Made by a program: the position numbers and the translations under genes. Shown here in pieces: positions 1 to 8,403 of a stretch of DNA of 64,000 nt (positions are counted from its first letter, which is position 1; each line of letters starts with the position of its first letter). The notes below the pieces were generated by a model. That model was given only the letters and a program-made list of their open reading frames with translations. It was not told where the DNA came from and did no database searches. The stretch is from Paracoccaceae bacterium. Its GTDB lineage: Bacteria; Pseudomonadota; Alphaproteobacteria; Rhodobacterales; Rhodobacteraceae. The stretch lies in the NCBI GenBank assembly GCA_024742835.1, contig JANSXS010000001.1, forward strand, positions 62,001 to 126,000, in the 5' to 3' direction.

Positions 1-1181
1 ATGCCGGACGCGATGCAAAGCGTGGCAAGGCCCGTCTCCTTGTCCGATCTCTCCAGCTCATCCAACAGCGTGCCGATAATGATCGCGCCCGTGGCCCCAA
101 GCGGATGCCCCATGGCAATCGAGCCGCCATTGACGTTCACGCGGTCTGGGCCCACCTTGAACGCCTGCATGAAGCGAAGCACGACAGCGGCAAAGGCCTC
201 GTTCACCTCGAAAAGGTCGATATCGCCGATCTCCATGCCGCTATCGGCAAGGATCTTTTGCGTGGCGGGCACCGGCCCGGTCAACATGATCGTCGGATCG
301 GTGCCGATCTTGCAGGTCTGGCGAATGCGCGCGCGCGGCTTCAGCCCCCATGTCTCGCCAAACGCCTTGCTGCCGATCAACACGCCCGCTGCACCGTCGA
401 CGATCCCCGAAGAGTTTCCGGCGTGGTGGATATGGTTGACCCGATCCAGATGCGGGTATTTCAGCTTGGCCACAGCGTCAAAGCCCGGCATCACCTCGCC
501 CATCTGCTTGAAACTGGGATCGAGGCTGCCCAACGCCTGCATATCGGTGCCAGGGCGCATGTGCTCGTCATGATCGAGGATCGTCAGCCCGTTCTGGTCC
601 GTGACCTCGATGATGGAGCGGGTAAAACGTGTATCCTGCCACGCGGCCGCCGCGCGTTTCTGGCTTTCCACGGCCAATGCGTCTGCCTGATCGCGGGTAA
701 ACCCGTATTCGGTGGCGATGATATCGGCGCTGATGCCTTGAGGCACGAAATAGCTGTCCACCGCCACGCTGGGGTCCACGGCAATGGCCGCGCCATCGCT
801 GCCCATGGCGACCCGGCCCATCATCTCGACACCGCCTGCGATATAGGCATCGCCCGCCCCACCACGGATCTGGTTGGCGGCCAGGTTCACCGCCTCCATG
901 CCGCTGGCGCAAAAGCGGTTGATCGCAAGGCCGGGGATGCTCTCGTCCAGATCCGAGGCCAGCACGGCGGTCCGCGCTAGACAGCCGCCCTGTTCCATCA
1001 CTTGCGTGACATTGCCCCAGATCACGTCCTCGACGGCGTGGCCCTCAAACCCGTTGCGCGCCTTTAACGCGTTGAGCATCTGCGCACTCAACCTGACCGC
1101 GGTCACCTCGTGCAGCGCGCCGTCCTTGCGGCCTTTGCCGCGCGGACTGCGCACGACATCGTAGATATAGGCGTCAGACAT
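1..1181 (-). CDS. Acetyl-CoA acetyltransferase (thiolase), 3' end cut by window
   Basis: Thiolase-superfamily enzyme that either condenses two acetyl-CoA or cleaves 3-ketoacyl-CoA in beta-oxidation. The 393 visible codons start with MSDAYIYDVVRSPRGKG. The nucleophilic Cys lies in NRFCASGMEA near residue 90, the catalytic His in NGGSIAMGHPLGATGA near residue 350, and the second Cys in TLCIASGM where the window ends, so only about 10 residues are missing. It is the last gene of a minus-strand block with a GST and two acyl-CoA dehydrogenases, which favours a fatty-acid or branched-acid degradation role. The start at 1181 lies 13 bases after the GST stop. FadA-like versus PhaA-like specificity cannot be settled from sequence alone. 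Confidence 0.93.
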   Translation of the reverse strand, partial: MSDAYIYDVVRSPRGKGRKDGALHEVTAVRLSAQMLNALKARNGFEGHAVEDVIWGNVTQVMEQGGCLARTAVLASDLDESIPGLAINRFCASGMEAVNLAANQIRGGAGDAYIAGGVEMMGRVAMGSDGAAIAVDPSVAVDSYFVPQGISADIIATEYGFTRDQADALAVESQKRAAAAWQDTRFTRSIIEVTDQNGLTILDHDEHMRPGTDMQALGSLDPSFKQMGEVMPGFDAVAKLKYPHLDRVNHIHHAGNSSGIVDGAAGVLIGSKAFGETWGLKPRARIRQTCKIGTDPTIMLTGPVPATQKILADSGMEIGDIDLFEVNEAFAAVVLRFMQAFKVGPDRVNVNGGSIAMGHPLGATGAIIIGTLLDELERSDKETGLATLCIASG

Positions 1182-1194
1182 GATGTTTCCTTTC

Positions 1195-1830
1195 TCAGGC
1201 CCGATCCGACGGATTGCCGGGCATCAGGTCGTAGGGATGTTTCCACCCCGGTTGCGCCGCGATGTGCGAAAGCCACCGGTCGATATTGGGCCAGCCCTTG
1301 CGATCGAAGCCGAAAGGCTCGGGGTAGAACAGATAGGCACAGCAGGACATGTCGGCATTGGTGATGCCGTTGCCGACAATCCAGTCGCGGTCTGTCAGAT
1401 GGACATCGAGCGCGGTATACGCGGCCTTGAGCCTGTCCTGCATGAAGCCGATCACCTCTGCCGGGCGCTTTTCTTCGGGCAGGAAATTCACCAGGAAACG
1501 CGTCATACCGACCTGAGAACTGAGCTTGTGATTGTCCCAGAACACCCATCGCATAACCTCGCGTGCCTCTTCCGGGGTCGCGCCGCCGAACTTTCCGGTC
1601 TTCTCGGTGATATACATCTGCATGACCCCCGATTGGGTCAGCGTCACATCGCCATCGACCATCACTGGCACCTCGCCCATGACGTTGATCTCGCGGAACT
1701 CTTCCCTGCGGGTTTCGCCACCGAAAAAGTCGACAAACACTGGCTCCCATTCAAGCCCTGACAGTTCCAGTGCCAGCGCCGCCTTGTAGGCGTTGCCGGA
1801 CTCGCCCATGCAGTAAAGTTTAATGCTCAT
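1195..1830 (-). CDS. Glutathione S-transferase family protein
   Basis: 211-aa cytosolic GST. The N-terminal thioredoxin-like domain has the beginning MSIKLYCMGESGNAYK, a cis-proline in EVPVM (V54-P55) and the Gln-Ser glutathione gamma-glutamyl contact TQSG (residues 65-68). An all-helical C-terminal domain follows (FLVNFLPEEKRP, then the WIVGNGITNADMS helix, typical of GSTs). The start at 1830 is chosen over an upstream ATG because a GGAGATACCC ribosome site precedes it. It is transcribed with the thiolase and probably with the upstream acyl-CoA dehydrogenase. The substrate is unknown; GSTs in such operons may detoxify reactive acyl or enal intermediates, which is inference. Confidence 0.9.
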   Translation of the reverse strand: MSIKLYCMGESGNAYKAALALELSGLEWEPVFVDFFGGETRREEFREINVMGEVPVMVDGDVTLTQSGVMQMYITEKTGKFGGATPEEAREVMRWVFWDNHKLSSQVGMTRFLVNFLPEEKRPAEVIGFMQDRLKAAYTALDVHLTDRDWIVGNGITNADMSCCAYLFYPEPFGFDRKGWPNIDRWLSHIAAQPGWKHPYDLMPGNPSDRA

Positions 1831-2097
1831 AGGGTATCTCCTGTTGGCGGTGTCGGATCTGGATATTTCTTGCAAGATGAAGCCTGGGGCGTTCATACTT
1901 AATTAAGCTTGCTCGGGTTTGATGGAGGGGCGTTACAGGCTGGGAAGCCGATGGGCGTGCAAGGTGAAGCCCCGCCGCCGCGCCTGATGCCAAGGGGCCC
2001 GTGCGCACGGCGGGGTGGACCTCCGCTGCTTCATCTTGCAAGAAATATCCCCGCCGGAGGCGGTCTGATGGTGCGGCAGGTGCCGCCGTTTGAAAAG
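1831..2097. other. Intergenic stretch with inverted-repeat element and AT-rich island
   Basis: 267-base gap between the GST start and the acyl-CoA dehydrogenase stop. No convincing gene. It holds a 190-base element bounded by perfect 23-bp inverted repeats (separate entry) and an AT-rich palindrome CTTAATTAAG near 1899-1908 that could be part of a promoter for the GST-thiolase pair. Confidence 0.5.
1861..2050. repeat. Element bounded by perfect 23-bp inverted repeats
   Basis: Bases 1861-1883 and 2028-2050 are exact reverse complements over 23 bp; each contains TTTCTTGCAAGATGAAGC or its complement. The 144-base interior is GC-rich apart from a short AT-rich patch, and carries no transposase or credible ORF. 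The arms are too far apart for a simple terminator. The motif resembles TTGCAAGATGAAGC-type dispersed sequences I associate with Rhodobacterales intergenic regions (memory, not checked). It could be a MITE-like unit or two independent copies of a short repeat in opposite orientation. Confidence 0.7.
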
Positions 2098-3237
2098 TCA
2101 TAGCGACCTTGAAATCAGGTCTTTCATGATCTCGTTCGTACCCCCGTAGATCCGCTGCACGCGGGCATCCGCCCACATCTCGGCGATGTCGTATTCGGCC
2201 ATGTAGCCATAGCCTCCATAGAGTTGCACGCAGGCGTCCAGCACCTCGAACTGGGTGTCCGTGAGCCAGTATTTCACCATCGCCGCCGTCTCGACGTTCA
2301 GCTTGCCGGCCATGTGTTCTGTGATGCATTGGTCCAGAAACGCGCGGCAGACCCGCGTCTTGGTCAGGCATTCCGTTAGCGTGAATCGGATCGTCTGGAA
2401 CTTGTCGAAGATCGGCCCGCCAAAGGCCTCGCGTTCCTTGGCATAGGCGATGGTGCGCTCCACCGCGCCTTCAAGCGCGCCTTGCGCGCCGCAGGCGATG
2501 ATCAGGCGCTCCTGAGGCAGTTGTTTCATCATCTGGTAAAAGCCGCGCCCCTCCTCACCGCCAAGGATGTTCTCGGGCGGCACATCGACATTGTCGAAGA
2601 AAAGCTCCGAGGTGTCCGCCGCTTTCAACCCGCTCTTTTCGAGGTTGCGCCCGCGTGCAAACCCCTCTGCCCCCCTGGTTTCCAGCGCGACGAGCGAAAT
2701 TCCCCGCGCGCCCGCGTTCGGGTCGGTCTTGGCGGCCACGAGGATCAGGTCCGCGTGCTGGCCGTTGGTGATGAAGGTCTTTTGCCCCGACAGCCTGTAA
2801 GCGTTGCCATCGCGCACGGCCCGTGTCTGGATCCCTTGCAGGTCCGATCCGGCGGCGGGTTCGGTCATGGCAAGTGCGCCGACCATCTCGCCCGAGGCCA
2901 TCCTGGGCAGCCAGTTCTGTTTCTGCGCCTCGCTGCCATAGGCGAGGATGTAATGTGCGACGATGCCGGAATGGATCGGGTTGCCCCAACTGGCCAGATT
3001 GGCGCGGCTTTGCTCGATGCAGATCACCGCCTCATGGCCGAAATCGCCGCCCGCGCCGCCATATTCCTCGGGGATAGAGGGGCAGAGCAGGCCAAGCCCG
3101 GCGGCCTGCTGCCAGATTTCGCGGTCCATGATGCCGGCCTTGCGCCAGCGGTTGAAATGCGGTTGCCATTCCTCGGCGATGAATCTGGCCGTCATTTCTG
3201 CCAGCATCTGGTGGTCTTCGGTCATCCATGCCGACAT
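2098..3237 (-). CDS. Acyl-CoA dehydrogenase, long-chain/isovaleryl-type
   Basis: 379-aa flavoprotein that oxidises an acyl-CoA to the trans-2-enoyl-CoA and passes electrons to ETF. It has the N-terminal helical domain ([20 protein letters not shown]), the FAD-binding signature [14 protein letters not shown], and the C-terminal signature [10 protein letters not shown]...[10 protein letters not shown]. The position used as the catalytic base in medium-chain enzymes is Gly here (IYGGT, not IYEGT), which is characteristic of the long-chain and isovaleryl branches, where the base is a Glu in another helix; the LPQERL segment is close to that in long-chain enzymes. It lies in the minus-strand acyl-CoA block. 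An ATG four codons downstream is an alternative start. Confidence 0.93.
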   Translation of the reverse strand: MSAWMTEDHQMLAEMTARFIAEEWQPHFNRWRKAGIMDREIWQQAAGLGLLCPSIPEEYGGAGGDFGHEAVICIEQSRANLASWGNPIHSGIVAHYILAYGSEAQKQNWLPRMASGEMVGALAMTEPAAGSDLQGIQTRAVRDGNAYRLSGQKTFITNGQHADLILVAAKTDPNAGARGISLVALETRGAEGFARGRNLEKSGLKAADTSELFFDNVDVPPENILGGEEGRGFYQMMKQLPQERLIIACGAQGALEGAVERTIAYAKEREAFGGPIFDKFQTIRFTLTECLTKTRVCRAFLDQCITEHMAGKLNVETAAMVKYWLTDTQFEVLDACVQLYGGYGYMAEYDIAEMWADARVQRIYGGTNEIMKDLISRSL

Positions 3238-3252
3238 CGGGTAGTGCCTCCC

Positions 3253-3465
3253 TTATTTCTTGCGCTCTTCAAGTTCGGAGTTGAAGATCCGAAGCCTGTG
3301 GCCGAATGTTTCCCCGTCGATCACGCTGTCGAAATTCTCGAAGAGGAAAGACAGCGCCTCTCCCTCGTCCAGCCCCGCTTCCTGGGCGAAACGGCGCAGG
3401 CGGCGGTAGCCGTCTTCTGTCATCGCGGCATTAAATCGGCGCGTCAGGCGAAAACGTTTCGGCAT
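3253..3465 (-). CDS. Small basic protein of unknown function (70 aa)
   Basis: Begins MPKRFRLTRRFNAAMTEDGY and ends SELEERKK. The start at 3465 is preceded by GGAGGGGACCAC, a strong ribosome site, and the gene fills the gap between two acyl-CoA dehydrogenase genes with only 15 and 38 bases on either side. Codon third positions are GC-rich like its neighbours, so it is likely real. The N-terminal basic strand followed by two predicted helices (EDGYRRLRRFAQEAGLDEG, EALSFLFENFDS) recalls a small ribbon-helix-helix protein, but no family signature is certain. No function is assigned. Confidence 0.7.
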   Translation of the reverse strand: MPKRFRLTRRFNAAMTEDGYRRLRRFAQEAGLDEGEALSFLFENFDSVIDGETFGHRLRIFNSELEERKK

Positions 3466-3503
3466 GTGGTCCCCTCCGTAGGGTGGGTTTCAACCCACCC
3501 TTG

Positions 3504-5282
3504 TTAAAACGCCGCGTCTTCCAGGTCCATCACCGGGTCCGCGCCGCTTTGGATCCGGGCCAGGTGCATCGCGGTCGCGGGCAGGCGGCGCGCCATGTAA
3601 TAGCGCCCTGTCTTGATCTTGGACTGGTAAAAGCCCGCGTCGCCGTCGCCAGCCTGGATGCCCTCCTGCGCGGCCTTGGCCATCTGCGCCCACATGAGCC
3701 CAAGGCAGACATGGCCGAAAAGATGCATGAAATCATAAGACCCCGCGAGCGCCGCATTGGGGTTTTTCATGCCATGCTGCATGAAATACATCGCTGCTTG
3801 TTGCAGATCCTTGGACGCCGCTTTGAGCGGATCGAGGAAATCGGCCTTCAGCGCCTCGTTGCCTTCGTTCTTCTTGATGAAGCTCTTCACTATCTCGAAG
3901 AAAGCCATGACGTGCTTGCCACCATCCTGAGACAGCTTGCGCCCCACAAGGTCAAGCGCCTGAACACCGTTCGCGCCTTCGTAGATCATGGCGATCCGGG
4001 CGTCGCGCGCGAATTGGGACATGCCCCAGTCCTCGATATAGCCATGCCCGCCATAGATCTGCTGGGCGCGGATCGTCATGTCAAAGCCTTCGTCGGTCAG
4101 GAACCCCTTGATGATGGGGGTGAGCAGGCTGACGATGCCCTCGGCGGCCGCGTCGCCGCCGCGGTGGCTTTGGTCGATCATCTGGCTGCCCCAGAGCAGG
4201 AAGGCGCGCGCGCCTTCGACAAAGCTTTTCTGATCCAGCAGCGCGCGGCGGATGTCGGGATGCACGATCAGCGGATCGGCGGGGCCTTTGGGGTTCTTGA
4301 CGCCGGTCGCGTCACGGCCCTGAAGCCGGTCCTTGGCATAGGCGCGCGCGTTCTGATAGGCGACCTCGGCCTGTGCCACGCCTTGCATTCCCACGCCGAT
4401 GCGCGCTTCGTTCATCATGGTGAACATCGCGCGCCTGCCCGTGTGCTCGGTGCCAAGCAAATATCCCGTCGCCTCGTCATAATTCATCACGCAGGTGGAG
4501 TTGCCGTGGATGCCCATCTTGTCTTCGAGCTTGCCGCAGGCGACGCCATTGCGCGCGCCAAGGCTGCCATTCTCGTTCACAAGGACCTTGGGCACGATGA
4601 ACAGGCTCACACCCTTGATGCCGTCCGGCCCACCGGGGATCTTGGCCAGCACCAGATGGATGATGTTGTCGGCCATGTCATGCTCGCCCGACGAGATGAA
4701 GATCTTTTGCCCGGTGATCTTGTAGCTGCCGTCATCCTGCGGCACGGCCCTGGTGCGCATGAGGCCCAGATCGGTGCCGCAATGTGGCTCTGTCAGGTTC
4801 ATGGTGCCGGTCCATTCGCAGGACGTCATCCTTGGCAGATAAGTGTCTTTCTGCCGCTCAGAGCCATGCGCCAGAATGGCCGAGGCCGCGCCATGCGTCA
4901 GCCCCTGATACATCGTGAAAGCCTGATTGGCCGCCGAGGAAATCTCGCCCACGGCCGTATACATGATATAGGGCATGTTCTGCCCACCGTATCGCTCTGG
5001 CTGGTCAAGGGCTGTCCAGCCGCCCCCGCGCACCTGATCGAACGCTGCCTTGAAGCCGGTGGGCGTGCGCACGACCCCGTTTTCCAGCAAACAGCCCTCC
5101 TTGTCGCCGACCGGGTTCAGCGGGGCCAGCACATCCGAGGCGATCTTGCCGGCCCCTTGCAGCACCGCCCCCGTGAAATCCGGCTCAAGCTCGGCATAGC
5201 CGGGTGTGCCGGTTTCGCTGACTTTCAGCACGTCATGCAGGATGAACTGCATGTCCTTTACGGGGGCCTTGTAGCTGGGCAT
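3504..5282 (-). CDS. Acyl-CoA dehydrogenase, DmdC-like (C-terminal extended)
   Basis: 592 aa. Members of this long acyl-CoA dehydrogenase branch include DmdC, the 3-methylmercaptopropionyl-CoA dehydrogenase of DMSP demethylation. Visible are the N-terminal [18 protein letters not shown] typical of the branch, the FAD signature [14 protein letters not shown], the C-terminal core [18 protein letters not shown], and [13 protein letters not shown], which holds the catalytic Glu. About 130 extra residues follow as in DmdC. The start is placed at 5282 because GGAGAACAGG gives a good ribosome site there; the ATG 12 bases upstream lacks one. Several DmdC paralogues per genome are usual in roseobacters, and no dmdB or dmdD is adjacent, so substrate identity is open. 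Confidence 0.9.
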   Translation of the reverse strand: MPSYKAPVKDMQFILHDVLKVSETGTPGYAELEPDFTGAVLQGAGKIASDVLAPLNPVGDKEGCLLENGVVRTPTGFKAAFDQVRGGGWTALDQPERYGGQNMPYIMYTAVGEISSAANQAFTMYQGLTHGAASAILAHGSERQKDTYLPRMTSCEWTGTMNLTEPHCGTDLGLMRTRAVPQDDGSYKITGQKIFISSGEHDMADNIIHLVLAKIPGGPDGIKGVSLFIVPKVLVNENGSLGARNGVACGKLEDKMGIHGNSTCVMNYDEATGYLLGTEHTGRRAMFTMMNEARIGVGMQGVAQAEVAYQNARAYAKDRLQGRDATGVKNPKGPADPLIVHPDIRRALLDQKSFVEGARAFLLWGSQMIDQSHRGGDAAAEGIVSLLTPIIKGFLTDEGFDMTIRAQQIYGGHGYIEDWGMSQFARDARIAMIYEGANGVQALDLVGRKLSQDGGKHVMAFFEIVKSFIKKNEGNEALKADFLDPLKAASKDLQQAAMYFMQHGMKNPNAALAGSYDFMHLFGHVCLGLMWAQMAKAAQEGIQAGDGDAGFYQSKIKTGRYYMARRLPATAMHLARIQSGADPVMDLEDAAF

Positions 5283-5318
5283 CCTGTTCTCCATGGAAGC
5301 GCCGGTTGGTTTACACGT

Positions 5319-5720
5319 TCATTCGGCGGCTTTCGGTGTCTGCTGAAGCGAGGCGATCATCTTTTCCCCCCATTTCATCTGGTCCTGCAAGTCGGCAACG
5401 GCCGCGTTCAACTCGTCGCGTTGGCGCACAAGGTCATCAAGCCGTCGTTGCGCCAGCTCGTAGGTCCGGGTGAGCTGGGTCAGTTGCTGGTCGCCCTTGT
5501 AATACAGATCCAGAAGCTGGCGGATCTCCTCCAGGCTGAAACCGAAGCGCTTGCCGCGCAGGATCAGCTTGAGCCGTGCGCGGTCGCGCTTGGTGAACAG
5601 CCGTTTCTGGCCCCGGCGTTCCGGGAAAAGCAGCTCCTTGCTTTCGTAGAAGCGAAGGGTGCGCGGGGTCACGTCAAAAGTGTCGCACATTTCGCGGATT
5701 GTCATGGTTTCGTCGGTCAT
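5319..5720 (-). CDS. MerR-family transcriptional regulator
   Basis: 133 aa. The winged-helix DNA-binding domain is at residues 6-75 (MTIREMCDTFDVTPRTLRFYESKELLFP, then KRDRARLKLILRGKRFGFSLEEIRQLLDL), followed by a coiled coil to about residue 125 (QRRLDDLVRQRDELNAAVADLQDQ). It lacks the metal-binding Cys of classical MerR. Its 5' position next to acyl-CoA dehydrogenase genes fits the regulators of branched-chain or fatty acyl-CoA breakdown (LiuR/PsrA-like role). It is likely autoregulated and acts on the ACGT-containing sites in the 5721-6064 gap. Family assignment is firm; the target set is inferred. Confidence 0.92.
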   Translation of the reverse strand: MTDETMTIREMCDTFDVTPRTLRFYESKELLFPERRGQKRLFTKRDRARLKLILRGKRFGFSLEEIRQLLDLYYKGDQQLTQLTRTYELAQRRLDDLVRQRDELNAAVADLQDQMKWGEKMIASLQQTPKAAE

Positions 5721-5791
5721 CGTCTTGCTCGCTGCTCGTTTGAACTTGCGGCGTATTTGTGGGCGTTGACCCTTGGTTACAATAGCTCTTC

Positions 5792-5836
5792 ACGTTGACG
5801 TAACTGCTACGTCGCGTCACTTTCGTATTGACGTAA
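5792..5836. promoter_or_regulatory. Candidate MerR/LiuR-type operators upstream of the regulator
   Basis: Two direct copies of TTGACGTAA (5795-5803 and 5828-5836) are spaced 33 bp apart, three helical turns. The first is part of ACGTTGACGT, an ACGT-N2-ACGT dyad resembling published LiuR-type sites, and another ACGT lies at 5809-5812. They sit between the MerR gene (minus) and the thioesterase operon (plus). The remainder of the gap to 6064 holds no recognisable gene. Confidence 0.45.
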
Positions 5837-6064
5837 GATCAGGCAAGGTAAACAGGGGTTTTACACAATTTTATGACAGGCAGGGTCGCAAGCGGGCGTG
5901 GCGCTCGCAATGCGGTGTCGCCTGTCAGGCTGTGCCGGGTGGCCCACATGCGCTGTTACGCAAATGCGCAGCCATTGGCCGACCTCTTTCAGGGCAACGG
6001 CAACCCTTGCAGCCCCCGCGCATTCGGGCCCATAAAGGTGCCGGATTTCAGGCCGGAGCAAGGC

Positions 6065-6484
6065 ATGGACAAAAAGCAGATAGCCGAACAGTTCATAAGC
6101 GCGATCCCGCATTCCAACGCCTTGGGTATGCGGCTGACGGATGTGGGCGAGGGCACGGCGGAAATCGAGATGCCTTATGACGCGCGCTTTGTCGGCGACC
6201 CGGAAACCGGCGTCATTCATGGCGGGGCGGTTTCGGCGCTGATGGACACCTGCTGTGGTGCCGCCGCCATGAGCCACCCCGCTTCGCCCGGTGGCACGGC
6301 CACGATCGACCTGCGGATCGACTATATGCGCCCGGCCACGCCGGGGCAAAAGATCCGCGCCCGCGCGGAATGCTATCATATTACCCGTTCGGTGGCGTTC
6401 CTGCGCGCCACGGCCATGGATGACGACGCGGATCGCCCCGTCGCACAGGCCACCGGCACCTTTACGGTGGAAGCAAAGCCATGA
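6065..6484 (+). CDS. PaaI-family hotdog thioesterase (first of a pair)
   Basis: 139 aa, single hotdog fold. The signature HGGAVSALMDTCCGAA (about residues 56-71) matches the HGG motif of PaaI/YbgC-type acyl-CoA thioesterases, with the catalytic acid Asp within LMDT, and the C-terminal strand is ATGTFTVEAKP. The start at 6065 follows GGAGCAAGGC; upstream in-frame ATGs lack a ribosome site and give a non-conserved leader. The stop overlaps the next gene in ATGA, so the two thioesterases are translationally coupled and may form a heteromer or act on different acyl-CoAs. They presumably support the divergent acyl-CoA block by freeing CoA. Confidence 0.88.
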   Translation: MDKKQIAEQFISAIPHSNALGMRLTDVGEGTAEIEMPYDARFVGDPETGVIHGGAVSALMDTCCGAAAMSHPASPGGTATIDLRIDYMRPATPGQKIRARAECYHITRSVAFLRATAMDDDADRPVAQATGTFTVEAKP

Positions 6485-6993
6485 GCGCGCGCCGTCCCCC
6501 CGACCCGGTTCAGGTGGTCAAGCAGCGCCGCGACGCGGCGCTGCGCGCGCTGGTGCAGGGCGTACCCTATATCCAGTTCATGGGAATAGAGTTCGACCGG
6601 CGCGGTGATGAGCTTACAGCGGTCATGCCCTTTGACGAAAAGCTGATTGGCAACCCGCTTTTGCCGGCGCTGCATGGCGGTGCGACGGCGGCGTTCCTGG
6701 AGGTGACGTCGATCATCGGGCTCAGCTGGGCGATGCTTTGGGACGATATCGAAAGCGGCACGCTCGACCCCGAGGCGCTGGTGGCGGGCAACCTGCCGCG
6801 CTTGCCCAAGACGATTGATTTCACTGTGGATTACCTGCGGTCGGGCCTGCCCCGAGATGCCTATGCGCGTGCTCAGGTCACGCGCTCGGGCCGGCGCTAT
6901 GCCTCGGTGCGGGCAGAGGCGTGGCAGGACAATCGCGCCCGGCCCATCGCTCAGGCGACCGCGCATTTCGTGATGCCGCGCGGAGATGGCTGA
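6481..6993 (+). CDS. PaaI-family hotdog thioesterase (second of a pair)
   Basis: 170 aa. Hotdog fold with HGGATAAFLEVTSIIG as the active-site helix; the acidic residue is Glu (FLEVT) where its partner has Asp. An extra 30-residue loop (DDIESGTLDPEALVAGNLPRL) separates the helix from the sheet, making it longer than the first copy. The start overlaps the preceding stop by 4 bases, and its own end overlaps the MATE gene start by 8 bases, so the three are one transcription unit. The substrate is unknown. Confidence 0.87.
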   Translation: MSARRPPDPVQVVKQRRDAALRALVQGVPYIQFMGIEFDRRGDELTAVMPFDEKLIGNPLLPALHGGATAAFLEVTSIIGLSWAMLWDDIESGTLDPEALVAGNLPRLPKTIDFTVDYLRSGLPRDAYARAQVTRSGRRYASVRAEAWQDNRARPIAQATAHFVMPRGDG

Positions 6994-8320
6994 TATCCTG
7001 CCGCCGCGCGCTGCGATCACGCATCGTCGGGTTTTGGCGATCTCGATCCCCATCGTGCTGTCAAACGCCACCGTGCCGATCCTTGGCGCTGTCGATACGG
7101 CCGTTGTGGGCCAGTTGGGGCAGGCCGCGCCTATCGGCGCGGTCGGTATCGGTGCCATCATCCTCAGCGCGATCTACTGGGTGTTCGGCTTTCTGCGCAT
7201 GGGCACCACCGGGCTGACCAGCCAGGCGCATGGCGCGGGCCAGACCGGCGAGGTGGCGGCCATGCTGACCCGCGCGCTTATGGTCGCCTTTGCGGGCGGT
7301 GCCGCGATCATCGCCCTTCAATCGCTGATCTTTCGCGGCGCGTTCCTGCTATCGCCCGCCAGTCCCGAGGTCGAGACGCTGGTGCAACAATACATGGCGA
7401 TCAGGGTCTGGAGCGCCCCGGCCATCATCGCACTTTACGGCGTCACCGGCTGGCTCATCGCACAGGAACGCACCAAGGCGGTTCTGGTTCTTCAGGTCGT
7501 GATGAACGGCGTCAACATCCTGCTGGATCTGGTGTTCGTGCTGGGGCTCGACTGGGGTGTGCCGGGCGTGGCCTGGGCCACGTTCATCGCGGAGTGGAGC
7601 GGGCTTGCGCTGGGCCTTTGGCTTTGCCGAGGCGCCTTCCGCGTGGCCGCGTGGCGCGACTGGCCAAGGGTGTTCGACCCCGTGCGCCTGCGGCTGATGA
7701 TGGCGGTCAACCGCGATATCCTGCTGCGGTCGCTGATGCTCCAGGGAATCTTCGTGTCGTTTCTCTTTACGGGCAGCGACTTCGGCGATGTGACGCTGGC
7801 CGTCAATCAGGTTCTGCTGCAATTCCTCCAAATCACGGCCTATGCGCTGGATGGGTTCGCCTTTGCCGCCGAGGCGCTGGTCGGGCAGGCCTTTGGCCGG
7901 GGAGACCGGGCAACGCTGCGGCGCGGTGCGATCCTGTCGAGCCTGTGGGGTGTGATTGTCACGCTGGGGCTGTGTGCCGTCTTCGCAATTTTCGGGGGGA
8001 TGATCATCGACCTGATGACGACGGCGGAAAACGTCCGGGCCGAGGCGCGTGTGTTTCTCGTCTACATGGTCCTTGCCCCCGCTGTCGGGCTGGCCCCGTG
8101 GATGCTGGATGGCATCTTTATCGGGGCCACACGGACGGCGGACATGCGCAACATGATGGCGATCAGTCTGATGATCTACATCGCGGCCGTGCTGGCGCTG
8201 GTGCCACTTTTGGGCAATCACGGGCTGTGGCTGGCGCTGTTGATCAGTTTCATGGCGCGCGGTGTCACGCTTGGCCTGCGGTATCCCAGTCTTGAGCGCA
8301 GCGTTGTGCAGCGAATTTGA
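6986..8320 (+). CDS. MATE-family multidrug/cation antiporter, DinF-like
   Basis: 444-aa inner-membrane protein with 12 predicted helices in two homologous halves. The first helix begins ISIPIVLSNATVPILGAVDTAVVGQLG, the typical MATE/DinF opening, and the second half starts at about residue 235 (NRDILLRSLMLQGIF). It exports organic cations or toxic metabolites using H+ or Na+ gradients. The start overlaps the thioesterase gene, so it is co-expressed. The DinF-type assignment rests on overall pattern; the transported compound is not predictable. Confidence 0.92.
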   Translation: MADILPPRAAITHRRVLAISIPIVLSNATVPILGAVDTAVVGQLGQAAPIGAVGIGAIILSAIYWVFGFLRMGTTGLTSQAHGAGQTGEVAAMLTRALMVAFAGGAAIIALQSLIFRGAFLLSPASPEVETLVQQYMAIRVWSAPAIIALYGVTGWLIAQERTKAVLVLQVVMNGVNILLDLVFVLGLDWGVPGVAWATFIAEWSGLALGLWLCRGAFRVAAWRDWPRVFDPVRLRLMMAVNRDILLRSLMLQGIFVSFLFTGSDFGDVTLAVNQVLLQFLQITAYALDGFAFAAEALVGQAFGRGDRATLRRGAILSSLWGVIVTLGLCAVFAIFGGMIIDLMTTAENVRAEARVFLVYMVLAPAVGLAPWMLDGIFIGATRTADMRNMMAISLMIYIAAVLALVPLLGNHGLWLALLISFMARGVTLGLRYPSLERSVVQRI

Positions 8321-8403
8321 TCATGCGGCGCAATCGGTGCTGGAATTCGGCCCAAGGGGCGGTAAGGGTCGGCACCGAAAGCCCGCTAAACCTCGGAGGT
8401 TCC

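Noticed and set aside
3483-5798. 771-codon open frame on the plus strand opposite the DmdC-like gene
   Set aside because: It is the antisense shadow of a high-GC3 gene; the minus-strand protein has full acyl-CoA dehydrogenase signatures and the plus frame has none.
5873-6064. N-terminal 64-residue extension of the first thioesterase
   Set aside because: An ATG at 5873 is in frame, but the leader is Arg/Cys-rich, lacks a ribosome site and is outside the hotdog fold; GGAGCAAGGC before 6065 gives the better start.
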